Below, one piece after another: positions 44,722 through 56,743 of a stretch of DNA of 64,000 nt (its first letter is position 1; every line of letters starts with the position of its first letter). This stretch comes from Klebsormidium nitens (lineage: Eukaryota > Streptophyta > Klebsormidiophyceae > Klebsormidiales > Klebsormidiaceae). The notes beneath the pieces were generated by a model. It had not been told where the DNA came from and did not search any database. It was given only the letters and a program-made list of their open reading frames with translations. The stretch lies in contig DF237002.1 in the NCBI GenBank assembly GCA_000708835.1, positions 209,669 through 273,668 of the forward strand. Direction: 5' to 3'. The position numbers and the translations under genes were made by a program.

Positions 44722-47700
44722 TTACTTGCCGCCCGAAGCCGTCGACAGCCTGGACTGGCGCTTCTTGGCCAGACTCTCGCTGCGCCTCTCCCTCTGCTCC
44801 TTGAGCCGCAGTGCCAACAGCTTCTGGTACTCCGCTGCGTCGTTCTTGGACTTGGCGATCCTCTGCTTCTTGAGGGCGATGCGCCGGCGCTTCCTCTGCA
44901 GAGTCAGCGGGGTGACCAGCCTCTGAATCTTGGGGGCCTTGCTCCGCTTCTTCCCTGCAGCGGAAGGGCCAATACTGCTGTGAGTGCTTGGGCTTCTATG
45001 TCAGCACATCTTTGTGCTTTACTGGGAGTCTAGCCGAACTCCCCACCTACTTGTCTGATAACACGGACAGGTATCTGGAGAACAAACCAACCCTGCGCAG
45101 CCTTCCTGGAAAGATTGGTTCGCACGGACACGCATCCAAAGAACGAACACACAAACCCATGAAGAACCTTCGTGCAAGACTAAAGGAAGCAAACCGAGAC
45201 GCAGCAGAAAAGAGATGGTCGGAGATAATAAGTGCTGGACTATACAGATGACCACATGCTTTGGATGCACAGCATCTCATCGACCATTCAACACAGGAGG
45301 TCAATAGGAACGAAACCAAGGCAACGTGCGCTTTGAAGGTCATGCCAAGAACTCATGCAACATTGTTGAGCTGAGGGAGTAAAGGCAGGGACTGCTGAGG
45401 GAGTAAAAGGCAGGGACTGCTGACCTGTCTTCGACTCAAACGTGCGGCGGTAGGTGTTGACGTACTTCCTGACATCATCCTCCTTGGACAGGTTGAACAG
45501 CTTGCGGATCTTGGAGGCCCTCTTGGGTCCGCGCATCCGGGGCTTCTCCGTGTCAGTCAGCCCGGGGAGGTCGTTCTCACCTGATGGTGCGAGCAGCAAC
45601 CAGTCAAAAACCATCAAGTTGTCTTGGGGACTGATTCACAACCTACTGTGTTCACCGCACTAGGGTGCAGGCTTCCCTTGCAGTACCTCTGAAAGAGTTC
45701 AATCTAGGTGATCGCATGAATTGTGGATCTTCCAAAAGAATATCACGACCAGGCCTTTTGCACAGCCTGATCTCGTTAGGCTCGCGCTTCCCCCGAACGC
45801 AGAGTCATTGTCGGCATGCAGCCGGGCCATGCCGAATACTTTGAGAACCTCTCCGCCCTTTGACCCACCACTCCCACATCCCCCCAAAGTAGCTACAGCA
45901 AGGCTTCCCAGCCTACCATGGCCGACGGATATCATGCTGTCCTTTCAAACGCAAAAAGGGAAACGCATAGTGCCTCATTCAGATTCTGCAAATTCTGCCA
46001 TCTGCCTTTAGACCAAGCCTGGCTTCAAAGTTTGCCTACTCTCTCCCTACTGAACTCACCGCAAAAGAGCCCCAGTATGATGCAAGCTGGCAATCAGGCG
46101 GTTTGATCTACCATCAACATTGGTTGCCTTAGCTTAAGCGTACAATCTGAGCTTGCCTTTCTTATCTAAATCGACATCAATGCAAAAAGAAAGACGTCTC
46201 TGCCCCTCACCCTGCTTGACGATGACCAGGTTCAGGACGGACAGGTCCTGGCTGACCACGCAACCACGGACGGACTTTCGGCGCCTCTCCCCATTGCGGC
46301 GTCCATGTCCACGGAAGCAGGGCACGCCTGGACAGGACCAAACATGGCAGCTGAAGTTTTAACAAATAATCACCAGCTTGAGCGTACAACTGCTGCTTCA
46401 TCGGGTAGCCCGCTACCGAGACAAGTCGTTAGGAAGAACCATTGCGGAGCCGTTACGTTCAGCGAGCCCTGAGTTACATTCTCCTCGGCAGCCAAGCAGT
46501 GAGGGTATGACAATCGTCAAATTGACACCATCAAGCCGGGCAGTTGAGAACTGATAGCAAGAAATGACCCGGATAGGACCGGCTTGCTAGCCTGCTCGCG
46601 CAAACCCCCTAGACACACCATCTTCATGGCAACTGCAATGACACCCCCACCTACCATCTGCGGAGCAAATCAATAAAGTACAAAAAGCTCAGCAAACACA
46701 AACAACTGACCTCTGTGCATCAGAATCTGGACGCGTCCAGGCACAAGGACACCCTGCTTCATGGGGAAGCCCTGCTTGTCCTGCCCGCCCTTGATCTTGA
46801 AGATGTACCCCTTGAACTCCTGCAAATCCACAAGCAATTTTCAAATTACTATCAATGACCCGCAAGTTTGGCCACTGCTTTGGCATACACTTTGCTGGCG
46901 CTCTTAACAGAGCTCAGAGGGCACAAAAACAGATACCATTACCAGGCTGCACAATTGTCGACAACTAGGCACAGCTGTGATACGTACATCTCCAAGGCTG
47001 TCACCCGGGACCTCCTGAGCGAGCCTCTTGTCATAGAAGACCCTCCTGCAAACACGATAGCGCCAATAAATAACTGATCGACTCACAAAGAGACCACTGC
47101 TCACAAGTGCGGGAAACAAAAGGCCTCTCGGTCGCTTTGCTTCGACCAATGAACAGCCCGCTGAAGACACTTGCAAACCAAATAAGGCGTCGAAAACTTG
47201 TCTGATTTTTCTGCAGTTTGCTGGGACACTCTCTGTTGACAATTGGCTGGCGTAACATGCTGGGGCCTAAGGATAAGCAATCAGAGCGGTAATGGTGTCA
47301 GTGTACTCACAGCTTCTGGTCGTCATCGATTTCGACCTTCTTCTGGCACCCCGTCGTGGGGTTGGCAATGTTGAGCTGCACACAAGACATACAGGTTACG
47401 ATCTTCCACACATAACGCAGAGACTGAACATGTGAATCGAGGAAAAATCTGCCCTATACGAACAGGTTACCATCTAATGCACCAGCAACTTCAAGCAAAA
47501 CCTGGTCGACACACCCTACAAACTTGCTGTCTTCAGTACTGACTCTGGACAAGCTGAGTCCCCTGACGTCCAGTCCTCGGAAGACCGTGATTCTTATTAC
47601 TTGTCCTCTCGATCAGCAAGGGCTGCAAGATGGCAGATTGCAGCTCTAGTTGTGTATCGTAGCCTTATCTTATCCATCTGTAACGGAGAAAAACTGCTTG

Positions 47701-47891
47701 CCACTGCCTTTCTTTCCCCTAGGCTGCAACGATCGCCCTTTTCAAATTTGTTGAGGTTCAGGCGCCCAAACAAACACCGTGCGGATCTTGTAATGATGCA
47801 CAGAACCTCAGGGAAGCGCAACCACCATCCCGGACACTAGCAGACTCCTCCAGAAGGGGGGCCATTGCGGGGCGCAGCTGCTCACCTTCAT
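44722..47891 (-). CDS. RPS6: 40S ribosomal protein eS6
   Basis: Seven minus-strand exons (47891-47886, 47375-47311, 47045-46988, 46819-46711, 46327-46211, 45580-45425, 44954-44722) give 247 aa with all phases agreeing. eS6 is a small-subunit ribosomal protein and the classic target of S6 kinase. The full length of the family is covered: [100 protein letters not shown] and [20 protein letters not shown]. The C-terminus [11 protein letters not shown] keeps Ser/Thr residues. The first coding exon is only six bases, ATG AAG, followed by GTGAGC. Confidence 0.97.
45371..45419. repeat. 24/25-bp tandem repeat beside an eS6 splice donor
   Basis: CTGAGGGAGTAAAGGCAGGG then ACTG (45371-45394) is repeated with one extra A at 45395-45419. 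The pair abuts the 5' splice site of the sixth eS6 exon (exon end 45425), so the repeat starts at the intron's first bases when read on the minus strand. Confidence 0.9.
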
Positions 47892-49509
47892 GGCGCTGCC
47901 TTGATGCCCAACCCAAGAGGAAGAGGAAGGAGGCGCGGCAGGAGCTTTATTCGTTCATCTCCTTGTTCCTAAGACGGAGGTTTTCGATACGTACTGTTAT
48001 CGTACATTGTAACCAGCGCTGATTTGCCCTTGGGTCAGCTTTTGCATCGAACGGCGCCCGAGTACGGCAGTGAGAACAAAGACTTCTGCTGGGGCGGCGG
48101 ATCCGGCGGAACAGTCTGGCTGGCGGAACTCTCGTCAAAGAGAACTCCGACACCAAGTCCTTGTTCGCCGGAACGCAGCCTTCTGCCAATTGGCAGCAGG
48201 TGAGATTGACAGCTGGCAGTGGCAGCTCCTTTTCTGGCAAAGAAGAAGCTCCACCTTGCACTCTTGCAGGATCGAGCTTGATCGCCTTGGCGTCCTGCCA
48301 TTTCGAAGGTAGCCTTTCCCACATTGTGCCTCCAGGATCGCTTGGCAGATCAACACGAACCTTGGCCAGTGCCACTGGTTGATCTTGAAGTTTGGCCAGA
48401 ATAAGCCTTCTGCAAGACAGCGTTGTACGTCGTCACCAGAACCTACAGTTGCCTTGCTAGATCTCCCACCATTCCTGGATTCTCTGCTCCGATGCCAGCT
48501 CGATATGCATTGTAAAAGCTGCGAACTAACATTCGGGGCATCTGGGAGCCCACGGTCCGGTTGAGATCAAGGTGAGCCTTTTCCCGTCATGATTGTGGCC
48601 TCGTGATATCGGACGTTACACTCGTTTGATACATAAGCTGGGCAGCTCACGATCATCCGCTTGTAACTCACTGGTTACTGATGTGATTGACATGTCAAGT
48701 AGTGCTCTCTATCGATTTATAGTCTCAGGGAAGTCTTTAGGGTTGCACATTTCCCCTCAATAGTTCGACCTAAGATGGATAGTATATCCGCACAGGGGCA
48801 GAGGATCTGAAGGAGCTGGCAATCCGGAACTCCTCTTGCTGCGATTCTTATTCCTTCATGAGCACATGTTCTTGATTGGAGGGTGGTTTCCTTATCCAGT
48901 CCCTAAGACAGCTGATGTTCTGCGATCTTTATTGTGGGAGATCTGGCTCGTGCAACCCTAGGGGGCACAGCAGCAGAGTGGCTGCACTCTACAGCAGCTC
49001 TTGTGATCGTCAGTGCCACAAGATCAGATCTATGCTGGTTACTTAGTGCATGTTGACTTCCACAATCAAGGTGGTCTGATCATGCTTCAAACTTGACTGT
49101 TGAGACTAAGAAGACAACAAGTGACAGTGCTGTTGGAAGCTGCCATGCCATGTTCTTCCACATACATGAATTATGCTCCAAACTTCAATTCCGAAGCTCC
49201 AACAACATGGAAGTGATGAATATGTGGGGAAGCTGCCATACCACCTCCTCCCACGCGCAATTGCAGAGCGTATCGCCCTCGCCCCTGGCCAAGTACCTGG
49301 TATACATCACCTTACAAGTTAGAACCATTGTTTCAGGGTTGATTAGTGGACATGAAGTTTCATATTTGTCAGGGTTAGTCAGTGTACATAAGATTTGATC
49401 AGGTGGGACGATTTGAACCAAAAGCCCTTAACCTGCAGGTAATCTGATCAACAGATCAAGTTAGTGAGTCTGTTTCTGGAGGCTGCGGAAGGAGGCGCTT
49501 CCTCCCTAG
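47892..49509. promoter_or_regulatory. Divergent intergenic region, eS6 / glucose transporter
   Basis: About 1.6 kb between the divergent starts at 47891 (minus) and 49510 (plus). A 142-codon minus-strand frame ending at 47947 lacks an early ATG and any family match. GGAAGCTGCCAT recurs at 49135-49146 and 49230-49241. I see no other gene. Confidence 0.4.
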
Positions 49510-52500
49510 ATGCCAGGCGGCACCCTCGCTGCGCAACCGGTCCGCAGTGTGAACGCCCTCTTTGCGGAGCCCGGTTCCGAGGCCGCACGGCGCAGCAGTG
49601 GCGTGTGTAGCCCCAGTTACCCGACCCGGCATGTCCATCAGATCTGGGGCCGGCGAGACGCGGCCGGCTTGAGCCTCGACCCAGGGTCTTCTCAAAGTAC
49701 TCACAGCAGGCGGCAGAATAGGAGTAAACAGTGCCGGGTGGTGTGCGAAGGGCGTGAGCCGCCAAGATTGCGACAATTTGCAATGGCTACCGGTCACGAG
49801 CGTGTGATAATGCGCACTGGCAGTGGGATGGTGGCGGGGGGCAGCTTCTACCGGCGGCCGTCGCTGGAGAGGGGCCTCCTTCCCGATGAAGACCTCTCGC
49901 GTATGGAAGCACGTGAGGGCCCCACCCAATTGCCTCCCCATGTGCCCCTCTGTGATTCTGCTCGGAGTCACCTGCCTTGATCTTGGGGTTTGCGCCTTCC
50001 GACGTCACGATTTGGGGGCTCTGGTCCGTTTCCCCTTCGCCTGCATGCGCGAGTATGGAAGTTTTCCTGGTGGGCTTGCACATAAGTTTCCACTGAGAAA
50101 CAGGGCACCGGGGGGTTTAGAAGGCTGGATAATGATGTGGTGTAGGGATCCCTTGTGATAAACTGACTGACGGCAGCCCCACTGTGGTGTGCAGTGTACA
50201 TTGCGGATGCAGATACCGAACCGGCACGCAAAGCGGCCATCCCGTGGCGGCCCGTCCTTGTCAACGTCCTCACTGCCTGCCTCGCTTCTTTCTTGTTTGG
50301 GTTCCATGTGGGGTAAGGAATCCCTGTAGCAGCAGTCCTCGCTCGTTGTCTGATCAACTCTGCACCTTGCTCTGTGCATCGCCTCAGCATTCCGACACAC
50401 TGCGCGCTATCGCTTCTTCTGTTGCCCGTCTAGCAGCCTGTAAGCACAACAACTACATTTAGACTACCTTGGGTTGTAAATCAAGCTTGGGAGCCCTGCT
50501 CAGCTGCAACTAATACAAAATCAGATTCCTCAAAAGCTCCTGTGCATTCCAATGAGAGACTTGTAAAAAGCTGGTCCTCAAATAGGCTGCTGTTGTGTTT
50601 ACTCTCATAATTCTGGCTCGGTGTACCCTTGCTTTTCCTAGTACACTGACAACAACGAACTTTTTAATCTTGCCTTGCAGAGTTGTCAACGGCCCCCTAG
50701 AGTACATTGCGCGCGATCTTGGTTTTGCTGGTAGCAACGTCCTCAAAGGTCAGTCTCATCAAGCCTCCAGGCTGTCCTCTCCCCCTGTCCTGCCCACACC
50801 GTTTTCTTTCGAATTCAACAGACTTTCTGCATCTGATGCTAGCCCCGCCCCAGCGCAAGACTGTTGCACCCCAACCCGATGTGCCCCTTTGTCAAATATC
50901 CGTTTCCAATAACGTGTCACGTGCCTTCCAATAACCAGTGGCAGAAAGCCCAGGTTCTAAATATCCTTGCTTGTTTTTGCAACATTTGGTATATGCAGCG
51001 CAACCGTGATCGCTCTCTCACTCCGTCTGGTTGCTGCAGGGGCCGTTGTGAGCGCCACTCTCGCAGGCGCGTTCCTGGGCAGTATAGGCGGGGGCTCTAT
51101 GGCGGATGCGTTTGGCCGCCGGCGCACCTTCCAGCTCAACGCGGTGCCGCTTCTCGTGGGCGCCGCAACTAGGTGCGGCCCCCCTATTCCCCCCAAATTC
51201 TTTGAAGCCAGGGTGGCTCATCTGCCGCTCTTGTTGAAAAAGTCGATGCCTTCATTGAGTAGCACGACATATTTCCTAGCACATTCACTCAACTGCAGGC
51301 ATGCGCACAGCAATCTCGATACTCGGTCTGCTCATAGATTCAGAAAACAGAAAAGCATTAGGTGCGCCCCTTACCGTCAACAAAACCCCTTACGAGCCCT
51401 TACCTCCCTGCTCTCGCTTCTCGCCCTTACCTCTATTACCTACGATACTGAGAGAAGATGGCGTCACACTATCCATTGACACGCTCTACAAATGCTCCTC
51501 ATATCGGGTACGGCCTTGCAGCCTAAAAACTTCAATTGTCCACCGTGCTTTTGTTGATTTCAGATGCTGAGCTTAGCTTGTATGCTCGCTGGCAGCTGAC
51601 ATGTCTCGCAGCTAATCGGCCTGGCTTTCATGATTGCAGTGCTGCCGCTCAGTCCGTCGGGCCCATGATTGCGGGACGCTTTATGGTGGGGCTAGGCCTC
51701 GGGATTGCTACTGCTGTACTGCCCCTCTATATCTCCGAGGTAATACACGCACCTCCCTCGACAATCAGCAAGATTTCGAAGTTGCGTGCACCTGCGATCT
51801 GCAGCCGCTGGATCCAAACATGGGAAATCCATCTCGCAAACCTCCCCAATGAACCTGAAACTGGCAACCGTTCCATTCTTGTCTTTAAAAAGAAAAATTA
51901 GCCTTTGACGCTCTCTGACGGCTTGCGATGTCTTGGTGTCAAGAATGTTTGTTGAGCGCTAACGTTCTCAGTTGCTGCTCAACATGCCGGTGGACCATGG
52001 TTGAGTGCGGGCTTCCGCGCCACCTGTGCTGACCCCACCGGCGACCGCAAGTTCTTTGGCCCCCTTAAGCAGCCGACCGACGCCGCCTTTTTGAGCTCAA
52101 TGTTGCTCGCCATCTTTCTCTTACTTCCTGTACTGGAACCAGCTACCGGCTACCACAGATCTCCCCTGCCGCCTACCACAGTATGATGGTCTCCCTCGAC
52201 CAGCTGACGGGCTGCGCTTATTCTCGCGTCCTATCGACTCACTGATTATTAGTGCGGCTGTGAATTTTACGCGTGCTCTTGCGTTATTACTTCTGCTGAA
52301 TATAAGTGCGGATCACGTATGCAGATCTCTCCCTCCGCTTACCGCGGCACCATGGGCTCCCTCAACCAGCTCACCGGCTGCGCCGGCATCCTCGTTGCAC
52401 TCCTCCTCTCCCTGCCGCTCCGCTCGAACCCCTCCTGGTGGCGCACCATGTTCTGGTCCGCCTGCGTTCCGGCCGCCGCGCTCGCAGCCGGAATGGCACG

Positions 52501-55500
52501 TGCAGCGGAGTCTCCGCGGTGGCTGTACCAACGCGGAAGAATAGCGGAAGCGGAGCGCACTTTGGGCGTTCTTTGGGGTCCGGCGGCGGTGAGCGACGCG
52601 ATGGCGGGGCTGAAAGCGACCGCTCAGGAGGCGGCGGGAGGGAAGGAGGCCACGTGGCGAGACCTGGCGTCGCCACGATATGCGAAAGGTGCGTTGGCCG
52701 CGTGGTTCTGTGTGGAAGGCGGCTTGTTGGAATATTGGGTGACGCGGAAGTGCCTTTTGGAAATTGATAGGAAGCAAATAGGCCTTGGCTGAGCAGATGA
52801 TGAGCATGGAAGAGAGGCGCGTGGTTTGCAGAGCTCGTATCCGGTGCCAGATGCCTTTCTCGACACTGCGATTCAACCGGACCAGATGATGAACAGTCTG
52901 AACCGATTGCCGCATCAACAAGTGAAATCAATCGGCCCTTGGGGCACAAAGCTCAGTGATCGCCTCAGCACTTGAACCAAGCAGAAAGGACAACAAACGA
53001 GGATCCCGCGCTACGGCAGAGGGCTTTGGACTGAATGCGACTCGCCTTGCGCTGCCTCGCTGATGCCACGTGTCTGTTTTCTGTGCAGTGGTGGCCATTG
53101 GCTGTGCCATGTTCGCCCTCCAACAGTTGTCCGGTATCAACGCCATCTTCTGTGAGTCGCACTCCCTATTTGGATTGCAGCTTCTCTTGCCCGGTCTTCG
53201 GAACTCTCTGCCTATGCCAAGTAAAAGATTCCATTCTAGTTGGCCCAGGGTCCTGAGACTTTGAAAGCGTCTTCTGCATACCATCATGAAGTCCTTTGCG
53301 GTTTCGAACTTCTATTTCCGCTTCTCATTGTCGGCTTTGTGACTATGCGTCCCGACGAGGCAGCTCTTTGTCTCTCCCTGCTCCATTTTTGTTCTTGCTT
53401 GCTCCTACTTTAACGAAGGGGCCCTTGTAAACGCTTGTCAGAATTCAAAATCAAAGTTCCTTTCCTGACCGGCCGCGAAGGAAGTTTGCTCAGCGAGTGT
53501 TGCTTTTTCACTGGAACTTACCTTTGCTAACCGCCCCCCTGGCCTCGTGTTTCTCTGCAGACTTTTCGTCAACCGTGTTCCGCAACGCCGGCGTGCAGTC
53601 GCAGTTTCTGGCTAACGTCGGCCTCGGGGTGGTCAACCTGGCAGGTGAGCACCGCCTTTCCAGTCTGCTTTCAGTACCCGCTATTCATTGCCGGGCACGC
53701 CCGCAGTATGTTAAGCGACCTTTTAATGTTCAAGCACATCAGGACACGTGTCCCGTCGATAGGGCAGGTCCATCCCTCGATGGTTGCGGTCGTCATCTGT
53801 CCCGCTAAGCAATGAAAGGTCCGAACATTCGGGGGCTAAACATTCCCGTGAACCACGTTTTCTTAACCTTACCCAAACCCTGAAAGCCAAACCCCTTTTC
53901 CTCCGAGCCCAGGCGCCGAGCTGGCGCTATTTTTGATGAACAGGTGGGGCCACCGGCTACCACCGTCCGAAACCACGACTTTGCACTGTTTCAACTACGA
54001 ACACTTCCTTGTAATCCCACATCGTTAACCGACAAATCCCCACGCTCCAGGCGCCGTGCTCGCTTATTCTAGATGGACCGCTGCAAAGCGCTGCACATGT
54101 CTTAGTCGAATCAAAAGATTGGTTTCTTCAGCCTTGACCCTTCACCAATAACCCTCAATCCCAGACTCTGACTCTGCATCCCGATTCCTCCAGGCGCCGT
54201 GCTCGCGTTGTTTCTGATGGACCGCTGGGGCCGCCGCAAGGCGCTCCGCCTGAGCTACACGGGCATGGCCGCGTGCCTGCTTCTTAGCGCGGCCGCGATG
54301 ACGCTCCCCGTGCTGCGCCCCTGGGCGGGGCCCCTGAGCGTGGCCGCCACGCTGGGCTACGTGCTCGCGTTCTGCCTCGGCGCGGGCCCCGTACCCGCGC
54401 TGCTCCTCCCCGAGATGTTCCCGCAGCGCATCCGCTCGCGCGCGCTCGCCGCATGCATGGCCTGCCACTGGGTGAGCACTGACAATCCAACAAACGAAAC
54501 CAAGAAACGGAGCTACGAACTATTATCTCAACGGTTTGGATCAGAAACCTCCAGCGGGGACCCTACTTCTTTGGTTTCTGCATTCTTTTCATCGTTTCGT
54601 ACATCTCTTGTTGTTGCTTGTTGTAGTTGCACTTGACCCGGTCGTCGGACGCACCCTCTTGATAACAATAGCGACCTCATTTCACAAGTCCGGACCCAGA
54701 CGATACTTCTTTGGACACAAGACGGGCAGAAAGCGCAGCGCTGCATGTCAGGTCTCACGCGACTGCAAGAAGGCGTCCGCTTCTATTGCTGTTCGTTCCG
54801 TCTATTTGAATGGTCTAACAGTCCGAAGGGTTGGCGAAAGCTGCTTCTGACCGCCCTATGCCAAAGATATTTGCAGATTCTATCTTGTGTCGAGTTTACA
54901 GGCCTCTTTACCAGAAGGGCCGCGGTCATTTGGGACTTGCTGATTGCTTTCGATTGCGAACTTTAACGAAGTCGACGTATTGTCCTCATCTGCGCCAATT
55001 GGTAGGAATTTGCCTGACGCAGTGTGTTTGATGTTGCGTTGCAGGTGTTCAACTTCGGCATCGGCCTCTACTTCCTTGAAGTTGTCCGCCTGGTAAGCCG
55101 CCCACGTGTCAATCTCATAGCGAGACTGCAAAGCCAAACCGCTTGTACTGACAACTGTCCCGATCTCATTTTTCAGTGCCTATGATTCTCGTCTCTCGGT
55201 TTTTGATTTGCAGCGGAACCAGGATCAAATGTCGATTGTGCCACCCTCCGCGTGTGCCGGTGGTTTTTCCAACACTCTTGTTTATAACGTACATGCTGGA
55301 TCCAAAGTACTAGTCCGGCCTAAATTAGCTGGAGCTTTCAAAAAGAGGGACAGCTACGTGCAATCTCGTGATCCGTCGACTCCGCTATTCCTATGCCAAG
55401 TGAGGCAATTGCACGTTAGCGCCTCTGAAGGGTGTCTGCTTGGTTCATAGCGTCGACCGTCCTCTGGCTCTGTTCCGCGCCTCTGGTTCCCCATCCTTCT

Positions 55501-55782
55501 GAGCTCTCTGCGCCTTGCAAAAGTCGCCATCAATTCCTCTTTTCGACGTCAGGATCTCGAGTCCGATCCCCGCCTGTAGTTCTCCGCTCTTATATTATGC
55601 TTCGAGAAGAAGATGCTCAAAGACGTCTTTGTCGTCTGCAGGTGGGTCTGCCCGCGGTTTACGCTGGCTTTGCCGGAGTCGCGCTTCTCACAGTCGCCTT
55701 CTCGCAGCGCTGCATCATCGAGACGCAGGGCAAGAGCCTCGAGGAGATCGAGCGCATGTTGGGCACCGGGGGCGCGCACTAG
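49510..55782 (+). CDS. pGlcT: Plastidic glucose transporter-like MFS sugar transporter
   Basis: Eleven exons: 49510-49912, 50195-50312, 50681-50748, 51040-51172, 51640-51739, 52325-52688, 53089-53151, 53561-53644, 54194-54471, 55045-55092 and 55642-55782. They sum exactly to 600 codons including the stop. The first exon encodes a long Arg/Ser-rich N-terminus (MPGGTLAAQPVRSVNALF) suited to a chloroplast transit peptide. Then come the twelve-helix MFS core and sugar-porter motifs: SMADAFGRRRTF in loop 2-3, GRFMVGLGLGIATAVLPLYI with SE, AYRGTMGSLNQL, AAESPRWLYQRGR, FALQQLSGINAIFYFSSTVF, LMDRWGRRKALRL and LGAGPVPALLLPEMFPQRIR. The C-terminus IIETQGKSLEEIERML is that of the plastidic GlcT/SGB1 clade. 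It probably exports glucose from starch breakdown across the inner envelope. Substrate and location are inferred from family. Confidence 0.92.
52159..52222 (+). repeat. Intronic copy of the 52325 exon start (glucose transporter gene)
   Basis: ACAG then ATCTCCCCTGCCGCCTACCA at 52159 mirrors the real GCAG then ATCTCTCCCTCCGCTTACCG at 52325. It continues for ~60 bases (GGTCTCCCTCGACCAGCTGA versus GGCTCCCTCAACCAGCTCA) to GGGCTGCGC/CGGCTGCGC. Spacing is 166 bp and the AG is retained. Confidence 0.9.
53913..54095 (+). repeat. Two intronic copies of the 54194 exon start (glucose transporter gene)
   Basis: The real exon starts at 54194 with TCCAG then GCGCCGTGCTCGCGTTGTTT. Copies start at 53913 (CCCAG then GCGCCGAGCTGGCGCTATTT) and 54051 (TCCAG then GCGCCGTGCTCGCTTATTCT). 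Both continue into the counterpart of GATGGACCGCTGGGGCC. Spacings are 138 and 143 bp, and acceptors are intact. Confidence 0.9.
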
Positions 55783-56743
55783 GTGCGCGGGAAAGTGGTC
55801 CGGGCAGCGTTGAGAGCGCTGGTCTGCTTATAAAGTGGTGCCCGGGGGCGGGGGTTGGGGCGGGGGGTTGCAGACTTTGGAAGGAAGGGGTGGGGGTGTT
55901 GCGTGCCGCTTGCATAGGACGGTAGTTTGCAACAGTAGTCAGCATTCTGCACGAAGCGAAGAACTTCGAGTTGAGACCACCGGTTGCTTTAAACGAGTTG
56001 GTCACGGTTTGTGCCCGTTCGATTTTATAGTAAGTGCACCGCATGGCACGCTGGCGTGTCGGTGGAGCAGTGTACGTGGACCTGAGTGCTCGCTGTGTAT
56101 GAGGCGAGCTTGCACTTAAAACTTGCGGCAGAAAAGTAGATCCACAATAGTAAGCGCAGAGGGCTGTCCTGCAAGGACCTTTAAAGCCCAATCCCGTTTT
56201 TAACGATTCTTTGATGAACCCGCACGCAAAATATTCACTGGCCACGGCACCTTTTCTAATCAACTGGCTCTGGAGTCATTCAAATGACGTGTGTTCATGA
56301 TGTCGTCAATTTGCTTAAACGTTCTGTCTTCACTCCATGCAATGCACATCGCGGCAGTAAGTGCTGTTGTCCTAGTATGAGTCGGTATGCCCGTACATGC
56401 AGGAGAGTAAATGCGTACCGCGTGGCAATAAAGAAGAGACCAGTCCATGGCCAAGGCAGGCTGCAAGCGTGGCTACATGAGCCCCGCGCTACCACTCCAT
56501 ATATTCAAGCTCCGTGAAGCTCGCGAGAATGTACATGAAAGAAATGATGGTCGAGAACTTAATCTATAGCACGCTGGCTAGCGCAGTCATGCGCAACCGT
56601 CGATCCGCGTCTGTACTCGATTGTAAAGAATAAGTCCTTAGCCATATATCTCTGAGAAAGTAAGCTCTGCAAAGTCAGATCTACCCGTTCTAAGCTGACG
56701 AGTATGTTGGTTGAAGACCGCCGCGGCCGGGCATCACAGTTGT
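55783..56743. other. Convergent intergenic region, no gene seen
   Basis: The 3' UTRs of the glucose transporter (+) and the MYND gene (-). A 182-codon minus-strand frame across 55715-56263 overlaps the transporter's last exon and has no recognisable content. Confidence 0.45.

Noticed and set aside
47947-48375. Minus-strand 142-codon frame upstream of eS6
   Set aside because: It starts without ATG, has no family resemblance, and frames of this length arise by chance in 64 kb.
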